The notes: generated by a model not told the origin, from the sequence alone. A stretch of DNA of 64,000 bases from Bryoerythrophyllum caledonicum (GCA_963971425.1 OZ020514.1:12343218-12407217); one strand, 5' to 3'. Positions 11,000 to 22,871 are shown, counted from the first letter of the stretch. Numbers and translations: made by a program.

Positions 11000-11589
11000 T
11001 AGTGAGTAGATGAAGAAGAGAGAGAAGTGGAAAAATTAAAAGTGAGTGAGCATGAAGCCTTTTTTTTGGCAACCTATAGCCAAAAAAACCAAAAAAAATA
11101 ATACATGGCGATTGGCCCTTGGTCCAAAATTGGAGAAATTTAAAAACTGGAGCAAGACGTTGTGCATGCTTGATCTTACGAGTGCCAGATGGCAAGGAAA
11201 TGGTGGAAGGTGGAGCCAACATAATTGACGTTGGGGCGAGTAGAGTAGATGAGGGCGTCGCCTCTCCCGCCCATTTGTAGGATTAAAAAGGCATGTGTGC
11301 GAGAGCGCGCCAGTTAGATCTTGCCGCTCGCCCACTCACCTTTGGGCTATTATTGAGAATCGTCTAATGGAGCACTGAAATGCAAGCATTCATCGCCTAG
11401 GTGTGCTACCCCTTGGATTGTCACTCTCGCCAGAGAGCTTTGTCTGGCACTAACCTCGTCAATTGAGCTCCATGTCTCCTTCCTATGTGGACTTCTTGTC
11501 ACCTATGGTTTGTTTGAACCTGCCTTGCACTCTCCGCCACCTTGATGGGCCGCCGGTAGGACAACACCAGTGACTTCAACAACATTTCA
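11000..11589. other. Intergenic
   Basis: No recognised gene. Open frames on the minus strand here are composition effects of the GC-rich flank of the PR-1 remnant. Confidence 0.4.
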
Positions 11590-12012
11590 ATCCCGAGTGT
11601 GAGGACTAGGCGACAAGGGCGTAGTTGGGGTTGACGCCGCTGCAGTGGGACATGCGCTTGGCGGGCTACGCGGAGGGTGGACGGCGTAGTGAAGGGAGTA
11701 TGGCTACTGGCGGTTGCGGCGCTCCGGCGCAAGGGTAGGCGCCGCAGCATAGGGTGTATCGCAACTGGCGGCTGTAGCACTCGGGCGGGCCGTGTGGGGA
11801 CTCGAGGGAATTTATTTTTTGGGCTCGGACAAGATCTAGCAATCCGAGGAGGCGACCAATGTGTGGGTGAGTAAGCGGCGCTGGTATGGCTACACAAAAT
11901 TCTGCACGCATAACAACAACTACGGGCAATACATGGAGGTGGTGTGGCGTCACACCACATGTGTCGACTGTACGAGGTCAGTCTGCAATGACGGCAACCC
12001 TTTAGGAGCTGT
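11590..12012 (+). pseudogene. PR-1 / CAP-superfamily secreted protein, broken
   Basis: Two pieces in different frames together follow a plant PR-1 protein. About 11628-11700 reads GLTPLQWDMRLAGYAEG, matching the family's PLxWDxxLAxYA box. About 11859-12000 reads NVWVSKRRWYGYTKFC and then YGQYMEVVWRHTTCVDCTR, matching the CGHYTQVVWR signature with the first Cys changed to Tyr and His to Gln. Stops and frame changes between 11680 and 11860 destroy the reading frame. Known for the family: small secreted alpha-beta-alpha sandwich proteins linked to defence and sterol binding. This copy is not functional; no signal peptide was found upstream. Confidence 0.75.
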
Positions 12013-12059
12013 AGGGATGCGACGGCGGTGGTTGATGAGGTTTCATTCCTAACATCCCT

Positions 12060-13305
12060 TTCTAGATCTAGGCTTAGGGTACTACATTTGTAATGTGGCT
12101 GAACTTCCACTCTTGAGCTAATCTTTGGATTTTGCGACGTTTGAGCTTCATTTTGTATCCATCTACTTCTGCGTTTTAGATCTAGTTGTACGGTACTTCA
12201 TCTGTGACGTGTGTAAACTTCCGCTCGTGAGCTGCTGCTGCTGGAGGATCATAAGATTTTGTGTATTTAGAAAACACACGGGCTGAAAACTCTCCTTTGA
12301 TGTGTGAGTAACATGAGCTGAAACCTGTCTTTTGATTTGTTACTAACACGAGAGAACATGCAATGGACCAGTTGCGACGTTGCAGGCGCAACACCACTTC
12401 TTTGCAGATCAAGATCCACCGTCTGAACATGTGAGTGGCTCAAGTTTTTCATATTCTTTTAAATTTGTGAGTTTGCTAAGACAACAAGTAATTTGACAAT
12501 CATATTCTCTTCACCCTCATGCAAGCATAAGGGCCGCTTCACACTTGGTGGCCAAGTCAAGTGGCCGTCGATTTCCACCAATGAGATTGCTAAAATGGCC
12601 AAAGTCCAGACTTTGAGCCTTCACACTTGTGCCCAAACTCCAAAGGCCGTCGTCCTACATTGCAACACTTTTGGGCTGTTTTGGCGCCAAAGCGACGGCC
12701 TCTTGAGCATAACTTGGGTCGCCCATTATAGCGGACCCAAACTACAATCGAGAGACCGTCGAATTTTTTAATAAAATAATCAAAACTTGACAAGATCTCG
12801 ACCGTTAGATGAAAGAGGCTAATTTTTTGGTTGATTTTTGTTGGTTGATTTTTTTGGGCTGATTTTTTTGGCGTAATGATTTGGGGTTTGGACTTTGGAC
12901 TTGGGCTTTGGGGCTTCACACCACAACCGGCCAAACCTTCAATCTATATTATTTAATGTATTTTTTTGGCAAGAAAGTTTGGCCTCTCGCCATAGTTGGC
13001 CACTCATTTTGACGGACGGTCACTCCACTTGGGCATAGTGTGAAGCGGCCCTAAGAATTTGTTCTATTTTTTGAGTGCATTTGCTATAGATTTCGGTTTA
13101 GGGTACTTCATTTGTGATGTGTGTGAACTTCCGCTCTTAAGTTTGTTGTAGAATCTTTTGCGTCGAGATTTTGCATCTTTAGAAAACACACGGGTTGAAA
13201 ACTCTCTTTTGATTTGTTAGTAACATGAGCTGAAAATCGTCTTTCAATTGTTAGCAACACAAGAAAATATGCAGTGGACCAGCAACAACGTCGCAACCTA
13301 TACTC
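12060..13305 (+). repeat. Direct repeat in three units, split by a TIR element
   Basis: Units at about 12060-12180, 12181-12430 and 13078-13305 share TAGATCTAG/TAGATTTCGG, GTACTTCATxTGTGAxGTGTG, AACTTCCGCTC and AAAACACACGGGyTGAAAAC. The second and third units are separated by the TIR family D element at 12528-13054, so the duplication is probably older than that insertion. No coding function seen. Confidence 0.75.
12528..13054. mobile_element. TIR family D element, complete
   Basis: Terminal inverted repeats AAGGGCCGCTTCACACTTGG (left) and the reverse complement of AGTGTGAAGCGGCCCTAAG (right). About 527 bp, non-coding, with an inner inverted half (GGCGCCAAAGCGACGGCCTC). A second copy spans 14167-14589 and resumes at 19746, interrupted by the Copia element. 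Confidence 0.8.
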
Positions 13306-14166
13306 CTACACAAAAGAAAACTAAAAGACAACCAACCCATCCAGAACACACTTGATTCCCCTTGAAAAACTTGCTACTACTTCATCGCATTAGCCCCCCT
13401 CTTGTCATTGGTTCTCTGCTCTTGGTTACTTGTTACATGGTACATAGTGTCTATCCTCAAGAGGGGGAAGTAGTTCCAAACCGCTAACCCATGTCCGATG
13501 GACATGCACTTTGTGGTGGCATGAACATACACTTTATTCACGCTCGCCTCCCCTGGGGACCGGAGTTCTTTTTCTTCTTCTTCTATATGGTCTACATTGT
13601 CGGATACATCTTGTTAGGGCATGGGTGTTGTTAGAGATGAGTTTGTAGTTGGGAATTATTTTTTGTATCCAGTGCCTTGTGAGCAACAAAGCTCTTAATT
13701 TGTGATGGAAAAAAATCACAAGAAATTAAAGCCCTTTCTGAAGATGAAATAAATGAAAAATACAATGTGAGATTTAAATATAGAAAAAGAGAGAGCATGT
13801 GGAATTTCATGTTGTCTTTTTCTACACTCATGATATGTATGGCATCAATGCTCTTGAACCCTTCCAAATGCACACTAGACCATCCGCACTGCTCTTCACA
13901 ATGTAAAGCCCTCAATTTTAATTGGCCCATGGCCGGTTTGAGGGACAATGAGGTTTTTAGGGCTCATTACCACAACGCAGTCCAAGCTCTAAAATATTCT
14001 CATCCTTCCGTGCGTGCTTCTCCGCACTCCAGGCAAGCTACTCTAACACTTGTCATTGTAGAATTTGCACTATTAACCTTTTCGACAACTTCTGCGCACT
14101 CCGATCACCTCCACCTCCACCTATCATTATCAACATGTTTGACATGCTTGCATATGTGAATGTATT
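13306..14166. other. Intergenic, repeat fragments
   Basis: 13435-13600 is a copy of the LTR-like fragment also at 3050-3180 and 39215-39360, preceded by a purine tract (AAGAGGGGGAAG) like those ahead of Copia 3' LTRs. 13745-13870 belongs to dispersed repeat F. The rest has no recognised content. Confidence 0.5.
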
Positions 14167-14589
14167 CTTAGGGCCGCTTGGCACCAAGCCGAGTCGAGAT
14201 TCCGTCCGTCAAAATTTCTGCCCAAACTATGGCGAGAATCCAAACTTTTGGATTAAAAAAACATTAAAATATACATATTGAAGCCTTTGGGCAGTTGTGG
14301 TGTGAAGCCTCAAAGCCCAAGTCCAAATTCCAAACCCCATATCATTACGCCAAAAAAAATCAGCCAATAAGAATCAGCCAAAAAATTCGGCCTCTTTCAT
14401 CAAACAGTACAAATCTTGTCAGATTTTGATTGTTTTTTCAAAAAGATCGACGGACTCTCGAAGGAAGTTTGGGTCGACCAAAACGGCAACCCAAGTTTTG
14501 CTCGAGAGTCCGTCGCCTTGGCGCCAAAACTCTCCAAAAGTACTGCCATGTAGGCACATTGGAAGACGACGACCTTTGGACTGTGGCAT

Positions 14590-14778
14590 TGTTAAATATT
14601 AATCTAAGTCTATTAGTTATTTACTAGTTAGGTCATTGCAGTTACTTCAGTTAAGATTTAGAAGGACACAATCCTTCGTATAAGTTCCTTATGATCTTAC
14701 ACAAAATCATTACTATTGTAATATGTTTTCCTTCCTTTTAATATATCAATTGTTTTCATTTTTCTAATAATTCTAATA
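14590..14778 (+). repeat. 5' LTR of the Copia element
   Basis: Starts TGTTAAATATTAATCTAAGT and ends TTCTAATAATTCTAATA, directly before the primer-binding site. It begins with TG but does not end in CA; the 3' LTR has the same unusual TA end, so this is a property of the family. Pyrimidine-rich, with a TTTTAATATATCA box that may act in 3'-end formation. Confidence 0.93.
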
Positions 14779-14790
14779 TGGTATCAGAGC
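14779..14790 (+). promoter_or_regulatory. Primer-binding site (initiator tRNA-Met type)
   Basis: TGGTATCAGAGC immediately after the 5' LTR matches the 3' end complement of plant initiator tRNA-Met, the usual primer for Copia reverse transcription. Confidence 0.95.
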
Positions 14791-14895
14791 TTGTAACTAT
14801 GACATCGTGCATGAGCTCCACATATTTGGTAGAGGAGGTTGAAAACGTGGACATTGATAGAATCCTGTCCCACGATTAGGATTACAATATCTCTG

Positions 14896-17800
14896 ATGGC
14901 ATCACCTCTAAGTCAAATTGTTGGCTCTGGTGGTTCAAACCCAACTAGTGGTGGATCACAAGGCCCACTTAATCCAAATGCTCGACAATTTATTCCCAAT
15001 CCACACTATAAAAGTGTCTCCATTGAGAAATTAAATGGCAATAATTATTCCACTTGGAAAATTCGAATAGAAGCCATTTTCCTTCGCAATAAACATAAGG
15101 GAATTGTAGATGGGACAATCCCTGATCGTGGAGCAACATATCCTGTCCAACAACTGGATTGGCAAAATCGAGATGTTGTAGCCCGTTCTGATATTTTATT
15201 AAGTGTTGGTGAAGCCCAACTGAGGATGATTCAAAATATGCAATCATCTCATGAAATGTGGAATCATTTAAATAGTGTTTAAGAACATTCAGATAGATCC
15301 ACAAAATTATTGATTAAAAGAAAACTTACTGAATTAAAAATGCAAGAAGGGGAATGTGTAACTTCCTATTTGGAAAAATTCCACAGTTTATTAATCAGAA
15401 TGGCTGAATTGAATGTTATTGTTAGTGATGATGATAAAATTGATCAAATTTTGGGTGGTCTCCCAGAGTCCTATGAATCTTTTATTACCGCAGTTGGTCA
15501 TTTACCTAATTTAACATTTGCCATATTAATTGGAAAATTACAACAAGGGGAAGTATTAACTCATCATGATAATTCAAGTTCCACTTCTATAGCTTTCTAT
15601 TCTAGAAACCAATTTCGAACAAACAAATTCAAAAGTGGATTAAAGAAAGGACCGAATAATTTTTGGTCTAATTGGAAGAGGCCTTCCCCATCTATGCCTC
15701 CAAGGCGTCCCTTTGAGAAGAATCAGTTTAATAACCGCTCTCAACCAAGAAATTTTGATAAAAGTATGATTCGTTGCTACAATTGTGGCAATTATGGACA
15801 TTATAATTATGAATGTACATTACCTGCAAAGAATTCATTCAAACATACCTTTAATAAAAACCAAGCTAATTATGGTAAAAATCAAGTTAATTATGGTAGT
15901 TCTTCTCACCAATTATTCTCTGTATGTTATTATGATATTCTTGAAAGTGATGGACTTTTTGATTCCAGTATTTGTCTTCTTGATTATGGATGCACAAAGC
16001 ATATGTGCCCCCATAAAAGTTGGTTTAAAAATTATATACAACTACTTCCCACTGGTACCGTTTTTCTCGGTGATGGCAGTTCAAGGCTTGCTGAAGGCTT
16101 AGGTACCATCTCTATCAAATTAGAGTCAGGACCCATAGTTGATGTACATAATGTTTTATATGTTCCCGGCCTTAGTAAAAGCTTGATTTCTATTGGCCAA
16201 ATGTCTACATCTGGTGTCAAACTTACTTTTGAAAACAATCTTTGTTGGCTTAAATTTGATTCCAATCCCAATCAAATTTTGAAATATTCAATTACTAAAA
16301 ATGCAAATCTTTATCCTTTAGGACGAGGCTTCATATGTGATACTTGTCTTTCTGTTACATCTACTGATTCCCAAGTCCCTTCTTTAAAATAGCATGCTCG
16401 TTTGGGACATGCATCTATGATTGTTATTTTTAATATGCAAAGATATGGTTTTGTGATTGGCATTAATGATGCATTGACGAAGTTACCTCTCTGTTCTAAT
16501 TGTTTGGCTGGCAAACAACAAAGACAAAAATTTCCCAAACAAGCAAGCTCTCGTGCCACTGAGTTATTGGAATTAGTCCACACTGATTTGTGTGGTCCTA
16601 TGCAAGTTCCTACTCTTGGCCTAAAAGCCATATATTTTATCTTATTTGTGGATGATTTTTCCCGCTATATGGTGATCTACTTTCTTCAACAAAAATCTCA
16701 AGCACTTGAAAATTTAAAATTTATAAAGCCTTTGCAGATCGACAAACTCATACACTTCTCTGATGTCTACGAAGTGATAATGGCGGCGAGTTTATTTCCA
16801 ATGCTTTTAATACATATTGTCAAAATGAAGGTGTTTCTCGCCAATTTACTGTCCCTTATACACCTCAACAAAATGGCGTGGCAGAGCGCAAAATTCGCAC
16901 TTTAGTGGAATGTGCAAGAAGTATGCTGAATCAAGCCAAGTTATCTTCTTATTTGTGGGTGAAGCTGTGGCTACTACGTGTTATCTTAAGAATCGAACAT
17001 GTACAACATCTGTTATGAGATCTATTTTTTTTCAATTATGGACAAATTACGTCCCTGATCTTAGTAATTTACGTATTTTTGGATGTAAAGCCTTTGTATA
17101 TATACCTGATGCACAACGTAGGAAACTTGATTCTAAAACTCAACAATGTATTTTTATTGGATATTGTGAAGAAACCAAAGGCTATAAGATTTTAGATCCT
17201 TGTACCAATATAGTATTTCTTAGTAGAGATGTTGTTTTTGATGAGTTAAGTATCTTGGGTCTTCACTCGCATTATCCTGGTCAACTACAAACTAGTCATT
17301 CTCCAATTGATACTTCTACTATTGATCCTAATTTTACCATGTTTCAAGAAATACATCCTATTGATTCTTCCTTACCTACACATATTAATCCAATAGTAGG
17401 TTTATCCTCCAGTTCTAGTCACCCACAAGTCACCCACAAGTCACCCACAAGTCGCGAAGAAAAAAAAGATTTCTTTTTTTGTTTGCGAAGCAATTCAACG
17501 GGGGAGAAGAATGACCCCTTGGCCAAACAAAGCCTTTAATTAATTCACGAGGACGCTGCGAAAGAAATAGGGGGTTGCGGCCCTTAGCTTTAAGCATATT
17601 CCCCATATCCACTATAGTGGCTCCTAGCCCAATTACTGTAATACCTACCCATTCCCCAAATTCTCAAATCATTGGTTCACCCAATTCTCCCACTGTTGAC
17701 TCAAGTAGCCAAGGCGTTTCTACACCTTTATGTACCCCTTAAAAGAAAGGTCTCCTCAATATCTTAATGTCTTTGAAATCTCCTCGATCCATTTCATCTT

Positions 17801-19541
17801 CATCTCCATCCGGCCATCCTCCAAGTCCACCAATACCACTTGTCCCTAACCCTGCAACCCCAGTTTCCCAATCAGGACCTAGTACGACCTGTAGTGGTAG
17901 ACAAGTTATACCACCCTTTAAATTTAAGGACTATGCCACGTATGCATATTGTTTTTTGGCACAAACCAATGAGCCTCAAAGTATGAGTGAAGCTTTAAGT
18001 AGTCCAGAAGCAGATTCATGGCAACAAGCTATGGATTCTGAATATGAATCTTTAATTAAAAATCACACTTGGCAACTTGTGGTTTGATCAACAAATCGGA
18101 ATATTGTTAGTTGTCGATGGCTTTTTCGCCGCAAATATGATTCCAATGGGCATGTTTCTAAATATAAAGCTCAATTGGTGGCTTGAGGCTTTTCTCAAAT
18201 TGAAGGCATTGATTATCATAAAACATTTTCTCCTGTCCTTCGTATTACTTCATTACGAGTAATGTTTGCTATTGCTGCTCATTTAAATCTTGAAATTCAT
18301 CAACTTGATGTCAAAACTGCTTTTCTTAATGGATATTTAAAAGAAGAAATTTATATGGATCAACCTGAAGGGTATGTTACTACTCCTAATCAAGTTTGTG
18401 AACTTTTAAGAACTATCTATGGTCTTAAACAATCCCCACAGGCTTGGTTTGACGGCATTAATCGATTCTTTCTACAATTAGGCTTTCTAAAATTTGAAGC
18501 CGATTCAAATGTATATGTTAAAACTATTGATAAAAGCTTCTATATATTGGCTTATATGTTGATGATTATATAATTATGAGCAATAATCTTCAATTATTAG
18601 ATATTATCAAACAAAGTTTATTTAATAAATTTGATATGACCGATATGGGTGAACTTCAACATTGTTTGGATATACAAGTTAATCGGGATCGTCATAAGGG
18701 TCTTATTCATTTATGTCAAACAAAATATATTAATGATATTCTCGTCCAATTTAACATGACAAATTGTAAACGTGTTTCAACCCCATATCAATTGGGTACT
18801 CATTTATCAATAGATATGTGTCCTCATAATGACTCAGAAAGGGCTGAAATGCAAAATATTCCTTATTGTCAAGCTATAGGTTGTTTAATGTATCTTATGG
18901 TAAGTACACAACCTGACTTGTCCTTCACTGTTTCAAGACTTGCTCAATTTATGTCCAATCCTTGAATGCCGCATTGGCATGCTATTAAACGCGTTTTTCG
19001 CTATATTCAAGCTACCAAACACATAGGTATTAATTATATCAATGGACACTCTGGAATCAAGGAGTCTAGTTTTCAATTAATAGGTTGGTGTGACTCTGAT
19101 TGGAGGGGAGATTCGGATGAACAAAAATCAACTGGTGGTTACTGTTTTCTTCTATGCAATGGTATTGTTTCTTGGCTTAGTAAGAAACAAAATACTATTG
19201 CCTTCTCCAATGCAGAAGCTGAATATATTTCAACAGCTGAAGCTGCAAAGGAAGCCATTTAGCTTAGAAATTTCTTAACTAGATTGGATTTTCCCCAATT
19301 GTCTCCTACTCTAGTATTTTGTGATAATAATTCGTGTATTCTTTTGACTCAAAATCCAAGATTTCATGCCCAAACTAAACATATTGAAATGCGATATCAT
19401 TTTATTCGTCTGCAAGTTGAACTTGGTATTATCAAAATGGAGTTTATTAGTACAGATGAAATGCTTGCTGATATATTTACAAAAAGACTTGGTTCGAGCA
19501 AGCACTATTTTTGCCTTAATGGCCTTAATCTTATTAAGTAG
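14896..19541 (+). pseudogene. Copia gag-pol polyprotein, broken
   Basis: Gag starts at ATG 14896; the nucleocapsid knuckle CYNCGNYGHYNYEC (CCHC) is near 15775-15816. Protease follows near 15980, but the catalytic DSG triad is DYG here. Integrase shows HARLGHASM and LVHTDLCGP, with RSDNGGEF in another frame near 16765. RT has DVKTAFLNGYLKEEIYMDQP near 18305-18365; the YVDD active site is present near 18555 only after a frame shift. RNase H ends with the ADIFTKRL box near 19475. Lesions seen: stops at 15280, 16390, 18086, 18184, 18963 and 19260; frame shifts near 16715, 16975 and 18550; an unrelated insert at 17440-17600. The element cannot make a working polyprotein. Confidence 0.93.
17420..17600. 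other. Foreign insert within the Copia coding region
   Basis: Copia-like reading stops after a three-fold CACCCACAAGT direct repeat (about 17418-17452) and resumes near 17610. The middle is much richer in GC and contains ACGGGGGAGAAGAATGACCC and ACGAGGACGCTGCGAAAG, unlike the AT-rich element around it. It could be filler DNA captured during break repair, perhaps organellar, but I cannot name the source. Confidence 0.5.
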
Positions 19542-19558
19542 ACTTAGGTTAAAAGGAG

Positions 19559-19745
19559 TGTTAAATGATAATCTAAGTCTATTAGTTATTTACTAGTTAG
19601 GTCATTGCAGTTACTTCAGTTAAGATTTAGAAGGATACAATCCTTCGTATAAGTTCCTTATGAACTTACACAAAATCATTATTATTGTAATATGCTATTC
19701 TTCCTTTTAATATATCAGTTGTTTTTATTTTTCTAATAATTTTAA
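19559..19745 (+). repeat. 3' LTR of the Copia element
   Basis: Starts TGTTAAATGATAATCTAAGT and follows the purine-rich tract AGGTTAAAAGGAG. Ends TTCTAATAATTTTAATA, after which family D sequence resumes. Confidence 0.93.
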
Positions 19746-19853
19746 TAGGCCTTTGGTGTGAAGGCCGAGAGGCCGGACTTTGGCCATTCTATCAATCTCA
19801 TTGGTGGAAACCGACGGCCTCTCGACTCGGGCGTTAGATGTGAAGCGGCCTTT

Positions 19854-20647
19854 ACGCCATTCTTCTGTGAAACCCCTCTTCTTGGTATCTTAGACTCTCA
19901 ACATATTTTGGAGTAACAAAAACTGTTGTGATGAGGATCACTCTAGGCACTTTTCCTCCACTTTGCCCATTGGCATGGTGGTTGGAGTGCATACTATAAA
20001 GCTCCCTGCAGTACCCAAAATCCTCAAAGAGTTGACCAATACTATCCCTACACCTCTCTCTAACCAAGTCACGCGGTACATATGGTCCCCCAGACCATCG
20101 GAGGCACGGTGCCCAGGTAGACTCGCCGGAATGGCGTCCGGTTCTAGAAAACGGCTCCCACCACGGGCAACATTCCGTCATCCTGGAGGACGACAAAAGA
20201 TGTTTATATGCCGGGTCAGCATCACAATTCGTCGTTGTAGCCACCTATTGCTATCTCGCTACACGTCCCAACTTTTGTATCCCGTGTTCCCAAATCTACG
20301 GCGTCACTTTGATATCCTGGGCTCACGTTTTTATTTTTCATGCGGTGCAGATCACCTGTGCCATCCTTCAGACCGTCCCTACTATGCACAGAAGTTTTCC
20401 GCCCTTGGCATGGGAAATTCCCCACCAAGGGTGGAGATGCTCTAAGGGATGATATGTAGGGTGACTCAGGTTTCACATTCAGAAAAAAAAAACCACTTTG
20501 ACAAATAGAGTTTTCCTGAAAGTGCTTCCTGAAGGGGTAAGTGAGGAGGAATATGGTGCCAGACAGTATGAGATGTATAAATAGCAAAAAAAACAGCATA
20601 AGGAAATTTCATGTTGTCTTTTTCTGCACCAATGAAACCCTTTGCAA
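19854..20647. other. Intergenic, repeat F pieces
   Basis: 19955-20100 and 20525-20647 belong to dispersed repeat F; the second piece continues at 21580 on the far side of a family A insertion. 20100-20450 has open frames but no recognisable domain. Confidence 0.45.
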
Positions 20648-20651
20648 TTAA

Positions 20652-21575
20652 CCCTTAAAGGACCACGACCACTTTCGCTCTAAAACCAGTCCAAAACTGC
20701 CACTGCCAAAAAGAGACATGAAAATCACATTTTAAAGTGAATTTTGGATTTTCAACCGTAAGATCTTAAAATAGACTTCTATATAAACATGCCGTAAAAT
20801 TTTGGTTGCAATCCACCGCACGGATTAATAGATTTTAGTGTTTAAAGTCAAAACAATGGTTCATTTTCTTCCCTGCGTTGAGTAGATCAGTAGACTTTGA
20901 CTTCACTTTGTATCAAATTTTTGCATTGTACAAGGTCTAAATATTTTACCATTGTCTTAAGCATGATGTTACTTCCCACCACACCAATTTTTAGAGGTAA
21001 AAAAGGGGTGTAGCATATTCAAAACAAGTGTGCAAGGAGTGGAGGTTCAAAAATTGCCATTTCACGTTTTATTTTTTTGTGAACTACATATGTATTCAAA
21101 TGATAATCCAAACGGTCAATAAGAAGGTTTTCACCACATATTGTTGTTGAAAAAGTGAAAAGTGAAAAATATGAAGATCTCTAGGTTTAATGTAGAAAAG
21201 ATGAAGTTTTTTCCCCCCGTTGCCCAACAATGTGGGAAAATGTTTGACTTGGAATAAAATGCCTTTTACACTAAAGACAAGATTTTTTTTGAAAATTTCC
21301 AAAAAAGGAAATATTCTTTATATGTGTGAAAAATCTCAATGTCAATAGAAACTTTTGTCAAAAATTTTGGAGGTGCCTGGTGTCCCCACTTTTGGCTTTA
21401 AGTGGTACTAACTTTCAAACCACAAATCCAAAAAATAAAATAAAAATATGTCCATGAAGCTCTTAGCAGAGGCAATCTAGAATAAAAAATTCAGAGAAAA
21501 AGGATTTTTTTTCGAATTTTAGGAACCTGCCCAGAATCAGAAATCCCCCCGAAGGAGACTCTGGTCCTTTAGGGG
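20652..21575. mobile_element. TIR family A element, complete, TTAA target site
   Basis: Left end CCCTTAAAGGACCACGACC, right end (reverse complement) CCCCTAAAGGACCAGAGTC, each directly flanked by TTAA (20648-20651 and 21576-21579). The host repeat F continues across the insertion (TTTGCAA before, TGTTCTTGGGCCC after); the undisturbed relative at about 9887-9903 reads GGCAATCAATGCTCTTGGG, which supports TTAA as a duplicated target. About 924 bp, non-coding. Confidence 0.8.
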
Positions 21576-21579
21576 TTAA

Positions 21580-22871
21580 TGTTCTTGGGCCCTACCCCAT
21601 GCAAGCTAAAGTTCCCCATAGTACCCTGAGTTCTCAAAGGGTTGACCAATAGTTCCCCCAAACCTTTCCCAAGCCAAGACACCATATGCATGTAGTCCCG
21701 GTTACTAACATAAGACCTTAAGATTCTGGGTACCAATCCATTGTATTTTGGTGACTTTCAGGAAAACTCTAATCAATGGCAACCGATTCATCTCACTGCC
21801 ACATAAGCAAGGAAACGCTTTTCTGTGATAAAATTCAATTGTTCCCTCCAGTGGAATAAAATATGGGCTAGGAAATTGGAAGAAGGCGGCAAGTCTGCTC
21901 CGGAGGTCGGAAGAATCTGAGTCCACTTGGACTCAGATCGGTGGCTGCCAAGGAAGCCCTAGAATAGCAGTGCTTCCGAGGGCCAAAGAACGGATCCCCG
22001 GAACCTGTGAGCGCTACTACGTGTGCCTGCAGCGCCAAGTCTGCTCCTCATGGCTTCTGTGGAGCCGAGAGAGCCCTCGCTTCTACCGACGCCTCGCCGC
22101 GTCTGGAATTTTGACCCTCTTCTCACTCCTTCCATAATACCATCATCCATATGTACCATTCTGGAACGACAGGTGATGTATCAATGGTGGTGCAGTTGAG
22201 GCACTTGCTACTGTTTCGTCTGAGCCATATGTAACTTACCAGTCTGGTCACCAGCTTTCGTTTGGGAGGTGAAGGTGATGAATCCTTCGTGGGCTTTATT
22301 CTGGTCGTGACATATTTTTTTACTGGTACTTGCCGTATACTTCATCCAGGTCGTCTTCTGAGCCATGATATACCATTGTGGTTATGACGATTCTGGCACC
22401 GATCTAGAACTGAAGGTGGTTCAGTTGTCTAGATTCTGGTGTTATGTGAACTTGGTTTAGAATTGCTGTTTGTAAAGAGTGACGCATCTTTCCCTTGCGG
22501 TTGCATGTAGAGCAACTTCATCTGAGTCATCTTTCACTGGGTGATACTCCTAGTGACGATTCTTTGATTTCGGGGTATGTGAAGGGTGAAGAGTGAAACT
22601 AGATCTTCACTTAGGTTGAGTCCAGCTTCTAGATTAGTTCAAGTGGTTGAATCGCCTTGTTTTTTCGCGTCTGCGAGGTTAGTTCAAGGTTTGCGAAGTC
22701 CGGGGTTTTTGAGTTTTTCAATTTTAGTAGTTTGATGGATTGCTTGGTCGATCTAGCCATGGCGACCGCCTATCTCAAGTGTGTCGGTTGTGTGAGTCTC
22801 CAGATAAGGAAGGAGAGAATTGCCTGGCAGCGTTGGAGCTGGAGGCGTTTCGAGGAGCAAGGATTGAGACA
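21580..22871. other. Upstream region of the nitrite reductase gene
   Basis: 21580-21700 is repeat F. 21700-22160 has minus-strand open frames of 66-73 codons without recognisable domains. 22160-22871 should hold promoter and 5' UTR of nitrite reductase; no clear TATA box or GATA cluster was picked out. An ATG at 22759 opens only a short overlapping frame and could act as an upstream ORF. Confidence 0.4.

Larger units (their letters stand above)
14590..19745 (+). mobile_element. Ty1/Copia LTR retrotransposon, full length but defective
   Basis: Two LTRs of about 188 bp, a tRNA-iMet type primer site and a purine tract enclose gag-pol in the Copia order gag, protease, integrase, RT, RNase H. Comparing the LTRs by eye gives roughly 11 differences, about 94% identity, so the insertion is not recent. 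The coding region has many stops and frameshifts and a foreign insertion at about 17440-17600. Stops of the kind CGA to TGA and TGG to TAG suggest cytosine deamination after methylation. Confidence 0.95.
14167..19853. mobile_element. TIR family D element interrupted by a Copia insertion
   Basis: 14167-14589 begins with CTTAGGGCCGCTTGGCACC and runs in family D sequence; 19746-19853 continues it and ends with GATGTGAAGCGGCCTTTACG. The Copia element between them is flanked by GGCAT (14585-14589) and GGCCT (19746-19750), a probable 5-bp target duplication with one later substitution. The Copia insertion is therefore younger than this family D copy. Confidence 0.85.

Noticed and set aside
10796-11222. 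Frames with long Ile/Leu or Phe runs
   Set aside because: Translations of the GAA and AAT microsatellites.
11499-12110. 203-codon minus-strand frame
   Set aside because: Antisense to the PR-1 relic, whose plus-strand motifs are recognisable; the minus frame is Pro/Arg/His-rich filler.
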